Origin: Chrysochromulina tobinii
Lineage: Eukaryota > Haptophyta > Prymnesiales > Chrysochromulinaceae
Direction of reading: 5' to 3'
Assembly (NCBI GenBank): GCA_001275005.1
Contig: JWZX01002746.1
Coordinates: 1-41,484 of the forward strand
DNA length: 41,484 bases
The position numbers were made by a program, and so were the translations under genes. Shown one piece after another: positions 34,101 through 41,484 of this stretch. Positions within the stretch are counted from its first letter, which is position 1. Each line of letters starts with the position of its first letter. The notes beneath the pieces are model-generated. The model had not been told where the DNA came from, ran no database searches, and was given only the letters and a program-made list of their open reading frames with translations.

Positions 34101-36349
34101 GCGCGGCTGCCAGCAGCAGCCGGCAGGCCGCCCGAGTCGAGGCTATTGGCGTGCGTGCCGTCGTCGGCTTCGTTGACGCCCTCGGTGTACAGCGACGCCT
34201 GCAGAGCGGCGTGCGCCTCCCGCAGCGAGCCGTACGCGCGGTGTAGCTCACGCAACTCCTTGAGCTTCTCCGCAAAGATCTGCTCGTCGCGCCCCAAGTC
34301 GGCCCTCGCTTCAGCCAACTCGGATGCGAGCGAAGCGGAATGAGCCCGACTCTCATGTAGGTCGGCTTCGCGCGCTGCGAGGGCGTTCCGAAGGCGCACC
34401 ACCTCCTCGGCGGCGTGCGCGCGCGCTGCGGCGAGCGCACCGGGGGCACCCTCGCCCTCGCCGCCAGCGTGCAGTGCGCCGACGGGTTCGGTGGGCGAAC
34501 GGCGCGGCGGCGCGGACCAGGGGCGACTTGCGCTCGGAGGGGTTGTGGGGGGTAGCGTCAGTTTGCCACGAGTCTGCGCGCCAGAGGTGCTTGCTGCGAC
34601 GATGGCGTCGTGCGAGGCGGCGGCAGGCGCGAGCAAGCCCTCCTCCAGCTGCGCCAGCTGCTGCACCGCAAGCGACTGCAGCAGCTGGCCGCGCTCGGCC
34701 GCGCGCCGGAGCGCATCGACCACCGACGTCGCTGGCTCTCCGCTCGTCGCTAGATTGTCGTCGGGCTCCAGCAGCGTCACATTCGTCCCCAGCCGATGGG
34801 TGAGCTGTGCCCGCTGTGCTTCGGCGCGCCCCCACTGCTGGATCGTGTGCCGCAGTAGCTGCAACGGCGCCGAGGCGGCGGCCGAGGCGTCGGCCCAGGC
34901 GGCTGTGGAGGAGCGCCGCAGGGGCGAGGCACTCGGAGAGAGGTCAGGAGAGCCAAGGGGCGTGAGCCCCGCGTCGCGTCTCGCTTCCTCCCGACCACGT
35001 GCATGCTGCACGAGCGCGGCGAGCAGCTGCTGCATCTGTTCGGCGGGCAGCTCAGCGCGCATCACCGAGAGCACGTGCTGGCTCAGCGGCAGCGGCATTG
35101 ACGAACCGCGCAGCTCGCCATCCTCGTCGCCATACAGCACCTCACCGCCCTGCTCGTCCACGCGTGCGAGGTTGCCGGCAGGCGGCGGCGGCGGCGGCGA
35201 CGGCAGCTGGCCCTGCTGCTGCTGCTGTTGCCGCTGCAGCTGCGCCTGCAGTGCCGCGATCTCCTCGCGCAGATCCACCACGCTCGGCATCTCGCGATTC
35301 ACAACCGGCTTGTTGGTAATGTTGCGCGCGCGGTTCGCGTACCGGAGCGTGTTGAGCGACTCGTCGAGGTTGCCGTCGGCGGGCGAGACGCACGCGACCA
35401 TGAGGGTGCGCGTATTGCCGCCGAGAGAGTCCTGAAGCAGCCGCGTGAGCTTCGACTCGCGGTACGGCACGTGCTGCGCGAGCGAGCTCTTATGCCGGCC
35501 TTGCTGGTCGCAGAGGGCCGCGATCACGTTGCCGAGCGCCATCAGACCCTGGTTGATCGAGACACTCTCCTTGAAGCGCTGCCCGACGGCGCCCGTCTTC
35601 TTGGCACGCTCGGAGCCGGCCAGATCCACCAGGTGCAGCTTGGACACGATGCGCTCCGCCCCCGCTCCCTTGGGGCGCTGCTCGACGATCACCGAGAAGA
35701 GCGAGTGCGAGCGCGACGAGACGGCGTTCATCAGGGTGGATCCGGTGGCGCGCCAGGCGGAACCGGCCTCGAGGCACTCGAAGAGCTCCTCCTTGGCGCC
35801 CACGGCGCGCTCGTGCACGCCCGTCAAGAAGATGCCGCCAGACGCGTCCTCGCGGATCGAGATCGACTTGGCGGGCGTGCGAGGATTCAGAAGGTCCTTG
35901 ACCTCTTCGTTGTAGATCTCGAGGTAGGTGGCGCGCACGAGGAACTCGGCCTCATCGGCGCGGGCGCGCAGTGCTTCGAAGAGGCCGTCCACCACGCGCG
36001 GCACCACGCCGCGCATCTCGGGCGCGACGCACGAGAGGCTGCCGCTGCCCATAGTGTACGTCTTCCCGGAGCCCGTTTGGCCGTAGGCGAAGACAGTCGC
36101 ATTGTAGCCCTGCATGCACGCCTCGACGAGCGGCGCGCACGCCTCATCATAGACGCTCTGCTGCGAAGCGTCCTCGCCAAAGACAAAGTCGAAGGTGAAC
36201 GCGCGGTCCTTGCCCACCACCAGCTGCCGCTCTGCCGGGTGCACCTTCAGGCACAAGCTCTGCTGCTCGAGCTTCTCCTTGGGGATCATGGGACGCACGC
36301 GCACGGCGACCTTGACGTGGTCGTCGGCGCGTTCATCCTCGGCTGGCAT
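31196..36349 (-). CDS. Kinesin motor protein, kinesin-4-like (KIF4/KIF21/KIF27 group)
   Basis: Plus-end microtubule motor of 1717 residues in one exon. The N-terminal motor domain (~10-350) has P-loop GQTGSGKT at 90-97, switch I NAVSSRSHS, switch II LVDLAGSERAKKTG, and the neck-proximal LNTLRYANRARNITNKPVVNR; all ATPase residues are present. The LAGSERAKKTGAVGQRFKES and ALGNVIAAL blocks are typical of kinesin-4. The stalk contains low-complexity blocks and long heptad coiled coils (~900-1200 and ~1290-1650), with a Gly-Thr/Gly-Ala repeat near 1130-1180 (32797-32945). No WD40 or chromokinesin Cys-rich tail is seen, so KIF27/KIF7-like flagellar function is possible. A divergent promoter is shared with the DUF3638-like gene. 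Confidence 0.93.
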   Translation of the reverse strand: MPAEDERADDHVKVAVRVRPMIPKEKLEQQSLCLKVHPAERQLVVGKDRAFTFDFVFGEDASQQSVYDEACAPLVEACMQGYNATVFAYGQTGSGKTYTMGSGSLSCVAPEMRGVVPRVVDGLFEALRARADEAEFLVRATYLEIYNEEVKDLLNPRTPAKSISIREDASGGIFLTGVHERAVGAKEELFECLEAGSAWRATGSTLMNAVSSRSHSLFSVIVEQRPKGAGAERIVSKLHLVDLAGSERAKKTGAVGQRFKESVSINQGLMALGNVIAALCDQQGRHKSSLAQHVPYRESKLTRLLQDSLGGNTRTLMVACVSPADGNLDESLNTLRYANRARNITNKPVVNREMPSVVDLREEIAALQAQLQRQQQQQQGQLPSPPPPPPAGNLARVDEQGGEVLYGDEDGELRGSSMPLPLSQHVLSVMRAELPAEQMQQLLAALVQHARGREEARRDAGLTPLGSPDLSPSASPLRRSSTAAWADASAAASAPLQLLRHTIQQWGRAEAQRAQLTHRLGTNVTLLEPDDNLATSGEPATSVVDALRRAAERGQLLQSLAVQQLAQLEEGLLAPAAASHDAIVAASTSGAQTRGKLTLPPTTPPSASRPWSAPPRRSPTEPVGALHAGGEGEGAPGALAAARAHAAEEVVRLRNALAAREADLHESRAHSASLASELAEARADLGRDEQIFAEKLKELRELHRAYGSLREAHAALQASLYTEGVNEADDGTHANSLDSGGLPAAAGSRARSRAGSARRRLDEEGAPYDTPPSAASTRSRASGLSPLALSATLDSVRSGGSERSGGAGGGIEAADEGPLHLTCSPSRAYAERLEADDEVLCGDEELSEKMLEAPTDDDGTAAAAVAAAAAEGAGGEVVAAVVGRSLPASEEIAALERDIRELDREREQLQNDQRQLSSQAAAAAAESESLSLDHEAQQQQITASVRDLTLNIRLKEELIRDLMRADQESKSVVQSYQERLGEMSRQIVTLQEELHSTKLEMESAERQAGKSEEQKRSLRLEYERRLKETESRLGEMRRKQREQERALKSREDAERKLAELHAEVARMKSQQSGLRDALRAKQERYEQRRLEGERELLMLRKQSEEYVKKVRTLEQTNARQLQLLQRQTQDGAVPQRRRSGSGSGSGSGTGTGTGTGAGAGVGAGVGAVAVAGAGVGAGGGGGGAQGATSRLPLSARPEAATPNGRTSNGTPAVASKPAATARKAAADAEGCSRPSLIPSPSKAAPAAHAAHAEAREARDAREAREAREAAAEQVALEEALLKRKEAADALAVELGRREAVLAEQEAVLASREALQLRQMRTAISRRTSMDDLSQHLAQLDTLIAEAREREAGGVEDVEGGEGGEGEGGAELPQLLTERREAQERLAELEALGEAGGAELLDAAAQSELRALEEQLEDLTATLEFRNSAIGELRESIGQMGGGMPSTEQLDAQLAHMSLPVARRVLSANLSRLLELRHDQKIKARQLEAAELALSDKDAAVAAAQAAARQAAADAERRLEHAHARHVRELIEQQRVVQTLQAQLQHAKAPSRASQHDQPPPPAGAPTGADADRSAAEATGRDGEVVTSALTPSRSESRSADERTPDSVASSVARSPSQQTLEVLGKDNFYYKQANRELRRKLRDAAAAADTQQLELEAARERAAAERQLHATLLAELQAERDALANLKAYLAAHPGATPTRITKSALKEIGRDWTVSS

Positions 36350-36475
36350 GGCCGCCGCACCAAGGCCTCAGGGAAGAGGACCCACACCTCTGCGAGCCCG
36401 AGCAGGGCCGCTTTCGCGCCTTTCGATGACTTTCCCCGGAGAGACGGGACGCGCAGCCGTTTTGCATTTTTGGAA
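36350..36475. promoter_or_regulatory. Compact divergent promoter with E2F-like site
   Basis: Only 126 bases separate the kinesin ATG from the nearest rightward ATG (36476). TTTCGCGCC at 36412-36420 fits the E2F consensus TTTSSCGC and runs into GCGCCTTTCG (36416-36425), also found in the eIF2-alpha/CWC24 divergent region at 3786-3795. No TATA box. Role inferred from position. Confidence 0.45.
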
Positions 36476-39400
36476 ATGTCGGTTACACTAGTGTGCAGCT
36501 TGAAGGTGGAGCAAAACGCCGTAGTGAGCGTCTGTTCGTACAGAGGAGAGCTTGGCTAGTTTCTTGGCTCGGCCGCTCGCCCCGCCCGCAGAGTCTCAAA
36601 AGCTTCATTGAGGACCTTTCGCTCACGATCCCGGATGACTACAAGCCCGTCCAGGGCTTCATGGACAATCTCAAGGACATGTACCAAAAGAACAAGGGGC
36701 AGATCTGCGATCAGCTCTCGCAAGACGCCGTCAAACGTATTTTCGCCAAGGTCGAACAGATGACGTTCACGGCGGATGACTCTGGGTTGTCGCAGGAGCA
36801 GGAGCAGGAGCAGGAGGAGGAGAAGGAGCAAGAGACAGTCCCTCGTGACGACGACCAGCCTGTCATCCTCTCCGACCTCGCGTTCGCACGCACTAACGAG
36901 GAGGCAGTGCCGTGGAAGATTCCGTGGCTCGCTGAACCGAAGAAATGCATCTTCGACGCACGCACCGATGCGGCCAGGGAGCCGACGCCGACGGAGGGCG
37001 ACACGCTGCCGGCCGGCTGCTTCTACCACGCTAACCAGTTTGGCATCCACCACGGCGAGCGCATCGCCGCGCTCCCAGATGACTTATTGATCAGTCGCAA
37101 CTTTTACAACCCCGAGTGGAAGGGCCCTCGGCGCGTCAAGAACGTGGTCGTGCTGCTCGAGTGGATCCCCTCCCTGCGCGCGCTCGCACAGGAACGCGGG
37201 GGATCCACTCGAGGGGATACACCCCCTGCGCTCGCACAGGAGCGCGGGGGTGGCGCCGGTGCGTCAGGCGTGCCGGCGCTGGACGCGAAGGTCGATTCGC
37301 GCCAGATCAGCGAGGTGCTCTGGGACCTGTTCGCCTGCGGCAACAAACTCACCAAGTATGGGCTGCAGCAGATTCTCGGCCGGGTCCTGTACGGCGAGCA
37401 CACCGATGAGAAGGACGTTGACAGTATGATGAAGGAGCTCGTGGGCAACCAGGGAAGCACGCACGCACTCACCTCCAAGGAGCAGCTCCAGAGGATTCTC
37501 GAGAGCGTCGCGCTCGGGACGGAGCTCAAGGGGCGGCACTTCGTTGCCATCACCCTCCGTGAGGCGGAGGTACTGCGCGCGACGATCCACGCGCGCTCGC
37601 GCCGGCGCTCGTCCGAGCCCTCGATGCTGCTCGACGGCGGCCAGGACACCGTCGTCGGGTTGCGTCTGGTCTCTTCGTCGGGCTTTCGGCTTCTTGATGC
37701 CTCGCACAAGTTCCCCGACTACGCCGACCGCCAGCTCCGCCGCGCCTGCGAGGTGCTTCGCTTCCTCGACCAGCAGACGCACTTCTCGGAGCCGGCCACG
37801 CTGGAGCTGCTGCGCGTCTTCAACCAGACGGACCTCCATACACGCGAGCACTTCCGCCGGCAGATGCTGCTCGGCCGCCGCCGAGAGAACCCGCTGCTTG
37901 AGCACACTCCTCTCTGGACGGTCCTGCAAAGCCCATCCGAACTCGCGCTCCTGCAGCGCACCGCGCTGCGCACCTTTCTGCAGATGGGCCTACGCTGCGA
38001 GTCCATGGTCGCCAAGAGCATCTTCGGCTGGATGGACATCAACCAGGACTCGCTGCTCCAGCTCAACGAGCTGGCGATCGGCCTGGCGGTACTCGAGCTA
38101 TCGAACACCGACGCGGACTGCTTGATGTGGCTCTCGGCGATCGACTCGGACAGCTTGGAGATCTCGTTGCGCAAGTTTACCGAGTTTCTCGAGACGGGCG
38201 CGAGCGCAGCTACGCCGGCCAGCGGCCCAGATGCCGAGACGGACATGGAGAAGCAAGCCAATTGGAGGCCGAAGGTGCTCTTCTCAACGCTTTGCGAGCT
38301 GCGCCAGCGCGCGGAGCTCGACTTGGCGGCTACCGTCCAGGGGCGGCGTGACAAGCTCGTGCGCGTAGTCAAGGAGCTGCGCGATCGCAAGGCCAAAGAG
38401 CTCAAGCAGCGCAACGAGCGCATCTCTACGCAGCAGCGCAAGCTGCTCCTCATCTACGAGCAAGAGGAGGAGCAAAACCTCGGCCCCAATCCGGCGATGA
38501 AACGCGGTGAGATCGTGTACTCCTTCTCGCGCCTCAACCTGCCCAAGAACATCGAGTTCCATGGACTGCCAGATTTCATGCCCGAGGTGGACAAGCAGTA
38601 CGAGGGCAAGCAGTACTTTGCGCTGCACGAGCTTGCCTATTTCTACGTGCGCCCGATACGCGTCGACCGCACGTCCAGCCAGCTGGCGGACGGCAAGGAC
38701 GTATCGGCAGAGCCCACGCCGGCAGAGTCCACACCGGCAGAGTGCACACAGCCAACTGGCGCATCGGCAGAGCCCACGCCGTTGATGACGAAGGGCGCGG
38801 CCGACGGCTCTGGTGCGGCCGACGAGCGCGACGAGGACGAGCCTCGCCCTCAATGCCTGCCGAGGTACTCGATCTATCTGCACATGAAGGTGACCGGGAA
38901 GCCTTCGATCCCGCTGCACCTGGTCGAGATCATGCCGCCCGAGGATGACGGCGACGAGCTGGCGACGCTGCAGCTCGAGACGAACATGAAGGTGTGCGAC
39001 ACGATGCAGATCGAGAGCAGCTTGCGCCAGTGGACCTCGAGCAGCCTTGTGCTCAAGTCGGACTGCTGGGAGCAGGTGACCATCGTTGTGGACTGTGTGA
39101 TGGGCACACTAGCCGTGTACCTCAACGGCGAGCAGATGTACGAGGTACAGGACGCCAAGAAGATTTGCTTGCCGCAGCTCGACGCCAAAGGCAACCTGCT
39201 CGTCAACGGCCCGTTTGCGCTCTGGCCGCACGCGGGCTTCAAGATGTTCCAGGAGTCGGACGTGGCAGGGGTGAAAGTCGCGCTGCGCGAGATGTCGATC
39301 TCTCAGGAGGCGATGACAGCGGAGCAGGTGCGCAAGCAGCACGAGGAGCGTGGCGCGTGGCCGTGCCGAATGTGCCATCGGATGCTCGGCGCCGACCGCA

Positions 39401-40155
39401 CAAAGTGCTGGCAGTGCGCCCACAACAAGCCCAAGTCGGCGACGAAGCCGGTCGACCCGTTGCTCAAGAACGGCGACGTGGCCGGAGTGCGGACGGTGGT
39501 CGCGAGCACCTTTAAGGAGGAGGTCTTGAAGCACTGCGCCAAGACGGGCGCCAACTTTGTGCTCTTCTACTCGAAGGGGCGGTACGCGGCCAAAGAGGTG
39601 CTCGCGGAGTGGGCGCAGCTCGGCAAGCTCTTCGAAGGCATGCCGCTGCACGTGAGCGTCTTCGACCTCGATGAGAACGACCTGCAGGAGGAGCAGGGCC
39701 TGAGCGAGAGCGACAAGCAGATGCTGGCCGAAGTGCTCAAGCGCTCGTGCGACGACGAGGTGCGCTCGCTCGAGCAGCAGCTGCGCGAACGAGACGTCGA
39801 GCTCCAGCAGCTTCGAGCACGCACGCGCCAGGGGGTCATGGAGCAGGTGATGCGCCGGACGCTGCGCCGCGACCTGCACCGTGGATTCCGGTCGTGGCGG
39901 GCTACGTGGATCGATCGGCTCGAGCAGCTGCGTCTGCTTCGGCGTGCGGCGAGCGGCTTCCGCTCGCCAGTCAAAGTGACGGTCGGCTGCAGCTTCGGCT
40001 CGCCATTGACGAGAAGCTCAGCACAGCGGGAGCAGCGCGAGGCGCACTTCCGCGCCGACCTGCAGGCGGCACACACGCGGCGCAAGCAGGAGCTCGCGTG
40101 CGCAAGGGCTGCAGTGCAGCGTGCCGAGATCCGGAGGCCGAGCGTTCACATGTGA
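36476..40155 (+). CDS. C-terminal-type portion of a giant DUF3638/DUF3645-like protein, with zinc finger
   Basis: The frame is open to 40155. The 5' end is uncertain. The longest frame starts at a GTG (36493); the first in-frame ATG is 36661. Splicing 36506-36591 joins ATG 36476 in to give ~1197 residues. The N-terminus resembles the region after the DUF3645 part of giant eukaryotic proteins: LSQEQEQEQEEEKEQE then EEAVPWKIPWLAEP. Then come LLISRNFYNPEW, an EF-hand-like DINQDSLLQLNELA, a concanavalin/LamG-like domain (~38860-39300), a RanBP2-type zinc finger CRMC-x10-CWQC (39364-39417), a thioredoxin-like stretch lacking CxxC (~39540-39690), and a coiled-coil tail. The large N-terminal part cannot lie upstream because kinesin is there. 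Function unknown. Confidence 0.55.
36506..36591 (+). other. Candidate first intron of the DUF3638-like gene (86 nt)
   Basis: The donor is AGCTTGAAG|GTGGAG. The acceptor is CGCTCGCCCCGCCCGCAG|AGTCTC, phase 0. It joins a ten-codon exon starting at ATG 36476 to the long frame at 36592, replacing a GTG-initiated start. Supported only by consensus and frame, not by protein homology. Confidence 0.4.
37157..37250 (+). repeat. Inverted repeat nested in a direct duplication, in frame
   Basis: CTCGAGTGGATCCCC (37157-37171) is perfectly complementary to GGGGATCCACTCGAG (37199-37213). CGCTCGCACAGGAACGCGGG (37181-37200) recurs as GCTCGCACAGGAGCGCGGG (37230-37248). The duplication period is 48 bases, so the frame of the DUF3638-like gene stays open and encodes ALAQERGG twice. 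Confidence 0.85.
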
Positions 40156-40395
40156 GTACAGTCGTTGTTTTTTAAGGGTGCTTCCTAAAAACCTAAAACG
40201 GCCGCCACCGATGTACGATCGCACGCACGCTCTCCTCGGCGGCTGCTCTGTCGCATCACGAGACTACCACGTACCAGACACCAGTGAGGGACCGAGCGGA
40301 CACCAGACAGCGAGACACCAGCGACCGGCAGACACCTCACCGGACCGCTCACCTCGCTCGCTCTCGCCTCGATCCCGCCTCGCTCGCGCGCGTGC

Positions 40396-41013
40396 TCATG
40401 GTTTGGCGTAGTTGCGGGTGTTGCCGCCGTGCTGCAGTCCCTGGAGGTTGTACTGGAGGCCGATGTACTCGTAGCACTTGATGACGATGTGGCCCTGCTC
40501 GTACGCGTCCAGGTAGTCCTTGAAGCTCTGGCCCTGGCTCATGGACGGGCGCTTGGGGTCGACGTGGTCAAGTTGGAAGGACGAGACACCGTACGGTACG
40601 CCAGAACGGCTCACGTAGCCGAGAGCCCGGCCGGTCTTGCAGCAGATCAGCTTGCCCTCGGCGCCGAGCATCTCCTTGAGTTTGATGGCGCCCTCTTTCG
40701 GCGCTCCGTCCTTGGTCCGCTTGGTGTACGACTGCGCGAGCGGGAACTGCTTGATGGCCTTCTTGTCGATGTAGTATCTTGGCCTACCCGTAGCGCCCCG
40801 TGTCACGCACAAGGGCGCGCCCTTGATGGGCAGCCACTCGGCGATGACGCGCTTGCCGGGCTCCACCTTGCCTTTCTTCTTCTTGAGGGGTGCCTTGTCG
40901 ACGACGCCGTTCTGGAAGTGTGCGCGCGCGTGCTCGCTGCGGTGTGCGCCCTTGATGCGGCGGTTCTTGGTGGCGTGGTTCTTGGCGGCGCGCGCGCGCT
41001 TGCGCACAGTCAT
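40396..41013 (-). CDS. Uncharacterised basic protein
   Basis: 205 residues from the ATG at 41013. I do not recognise it. The first 50 residues are very basic (MTVRKRARAAKNHATKNRR, then KKKKGKV) and look like a nuclear/nucleolar or RNA-binding leader. The rest is a mixed, apparently globular domain with RPRYYIDKKAIKQFPL, GKLICCKTGRALGYVSRSG and SSFQLDHVDPKRPSM, ending HGGNTRNYAKP. GC-rich third positions and a well-formed, non-repetitive protein argue that it is real. A ribosome-associated or nucleolar role is a guess from charge only. A TCAAG repeat lies ~56-77 bases upstream of the start. Confidence 0.65.
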   Translation of the reverse strand: MTVRKRARAAKNHATKNRRIKGAHRSEHARAHFQNGVVDKAPLKKKKGKVEPGKRVIAEWLPIKGAPLCVTRGATGRPRYYIDKKAIKQFPLAQSYTKRTKDGAPKEGAIKLKEMLGAEGKLICCKTGRALGYVSRSGVPYGVSSFQLDHVDPKRPSMSQGQSFKDYLDAYEQGHIVIKCYEYIGLQYNLQGLQHGGNTRNYAKP

Positions 41014-41330
41014 CCTCTGAGTCTAGCTTTCCGCGAGGAGTGCGGTGAAGTTTGCGCATGCATACCAAAGTCAAGTCAAGTCAAGTCAAGCCACCACTGC
41101 TGGCCGCCGGAGCACAATCGATAAGCTTCCGTATGGTTGTTGTCTAGTGTTTATGTGAGACTTGACTTGACTTGCTATCAGCTTGTTCTCGGATCAAAAA
41201 GCGTATCGTTGCCGGCATCGAGATGGGGCAGACTTGATGCCGTTACTCGAGTCTCGACCCAAAGGAGAGTGGAGTGGTCTACTATTTTCATGTTTATAAG
41301 GGCCCAACCCTGCACCTGTTTGGGAATTGA
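41014..41330. other. 5' flank of the basic-protein gene, containing MITE-like repeat copy 2
   Basis: The repeat at 41069-41174 covers a third of this stretch. The remainder is AT-richer, including TCATGTTTATAAGGG near 41288, a TATA-like sequence that would suit a rightward gene. No other feature. Confidence 0.5.
41069..41174. repeat. MITE-like dispersed repeat, copy 2
   Basis: It starts with four TCAAG units after AG and ends GACTTGACTTGACTTG, giving 15-16 bases of near-perfect terminal inverted repeat. Internal words CCACTGCT, TCGATAAGCTTCC and GTTGTCTAGTGTTTATG match the copy at 22951-23070 in order and orientation. No coding capacity. Confidence 0.65.
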
Positions 41331-41484
41331 ATGCTAGGAAAATGTGAAGCGGCGTTGCAAACGAATATTTATGTCACGGTTGGGGCGGCGGCAGCGGCTG
41401 CGGCGACCCCAGCGGCGGCGGCGGTGGCGGCGCCTTTGCCTGCTTACGTAATCGCGCGCGCTACGACTCCAACGCCTCTACGGC
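41331..41484 (+). CDS. Possible start of an alanine-rich protein, cut by the window end
   Basis: An ATG at 41331 opens a frame of 51 codons with no stop before the edge: MLGKCEAALQTNIYVTVG followed by alanine/proline-rich sequence (AAAAAAATPAAAAVAAP). It could be a leader or presequence, but GCG-repeat DNA often gives such frames by chance. Partial at the 3' end. Confidence 0.2.
   Translation, partial: MLGKCEAALQTNIYVTVGAAAAAAATPAAAAVAAPLPAYVIARATTPTPLR

Noticed and set aside
35228-36559. 443-codon open frame on the + strand opposite the kinesin motor
   Set aside because: It mirrors the kinesin motor domain, whose motifs are unmistakable on the minus strand. GC-rich third positions make long antisense frames common; the translated product is Leu/Arg/Ala/His-rich with no motif.
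37192-37239. 48-nt GA-AG intron in the DUF3638-like gene
   Set aside because: The boundaries sit in direct repeats, but a GA donor and 48-nt length are unlikely. A duplication with a hairpin explains it better.
41069-41174. CRISPR-like array in the TCAAG repeats
   Set aside because: The units are 5-base simple repeats without spacers, arranged as inverted ends, in a eukaryotic genome.
1-41484. tRNA, rRNA or spliceosomal snRNA genes
   Set aside because: I looked for cloverleaf arms and conserved rRNA or snRNA words in the gene-free stretches and saw none that I could support by eye. A covariance-model scan would be decisive.

Overview
This is a eukaryotic nuclear window, GC-rich, gene-dense and intron-poor. 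It contains housekeeping genes of clearly eukaryotic type: cytochrome c, NHP2, eIF2-alpha, a CWC24/RNF113 splicing factor and a kinesin. A TLDc protein begins with a signal peptide followed directly by an AFVP motif, the kind of bipartite plastid leader used by algae with a secondary red plastid. RP2-like and kinesin-4-like genes fit a flagellated cell. A haptophyte-like alga is my best guess and a pelagophyte or other ochrophyte is the alternative; this is inference, because no rRNA or organellar marker is present.

Layout. 1-968: no convincing gene. 969-1477 (-): cytochrome c with one intron. 1772-2245 (+): NHP2. 2580-3638 (-): eIF2-alpha. 3850-4932 (+): CWC24/RNF113. About 5006-5533 (-): a small acidic membrane protein. 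5641-8973 (+): a large RP2-like protein with a C2-like N-terminus and two C-terminal modules that I read as BART (ARL2/ARL3-binding) domains. 9592-11604 (+): membrane-anchored aspartyl/asparaginyl beta-hydroxylase-like protein. 12095-16753 (-): full-length ABCC transporter in four exons. 16955-17881 (+): plastid TLDc protein. 17935-18675 (-): TMEM186-like mitochondrial protein. 19490-21430 (-): DnaJ-X protein. 21573-22514 or 22667 (-): tail-anchored nitrilase-family hydrolase. 23541-26640 (+): F-box/ankyrin-like gene broken into two frames. 27072-28603 (-): AAAP amino-acid transporter with one intron. 29160-30653 (-): protein with two cyclic-nucleotide-binding domains. 31196-36349 (-): 1717-aa kinesin. 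About 36476-40155 (+): what looks like only the C-terminal part of a giant DUF3638-type protein. 40396-41013 (-): unknown basic protein. 41331-end: a doubtful alanine-rich partial ORF.

Two themes stand out. First, several introns here have short direct repeats spanning both splice sites: strongest in the RP2-like gene at 8503-8652, also two ABCC introns, one of them GC-AG, and a possible DnaJ 5'-UTR intron. Each intron carries its own internal tandem repeat. That is what intron gain by local duplication of an AGGT/AGGC-containing segment, or an introner-type insertion, would leave. Second, the RP2-like gene joins a predicted ARL3 GAP domain, with the arginine finger conserved, to predicted ARL2/ARL3-GTP-binding domains in one polypeptide, which I do not recognise as a described architecture.

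Many neighbours are divergent with very short shared 5' regions (kinesin/DUF3638-like about 126 bp; ABCC/TLDc about 200 bp; eIF2-alpha/CWC24 about 210 bp; cytochrome c/NHP2 about 294 bp), consistent with bidirectional promoters in a compact genome. A MITE-like repeat occurs twice, at 22951-23070 and 41069-41174. The genes otherwise share no single pathway; this is ordinary eukaryotic gene order rather than an operon-like system.
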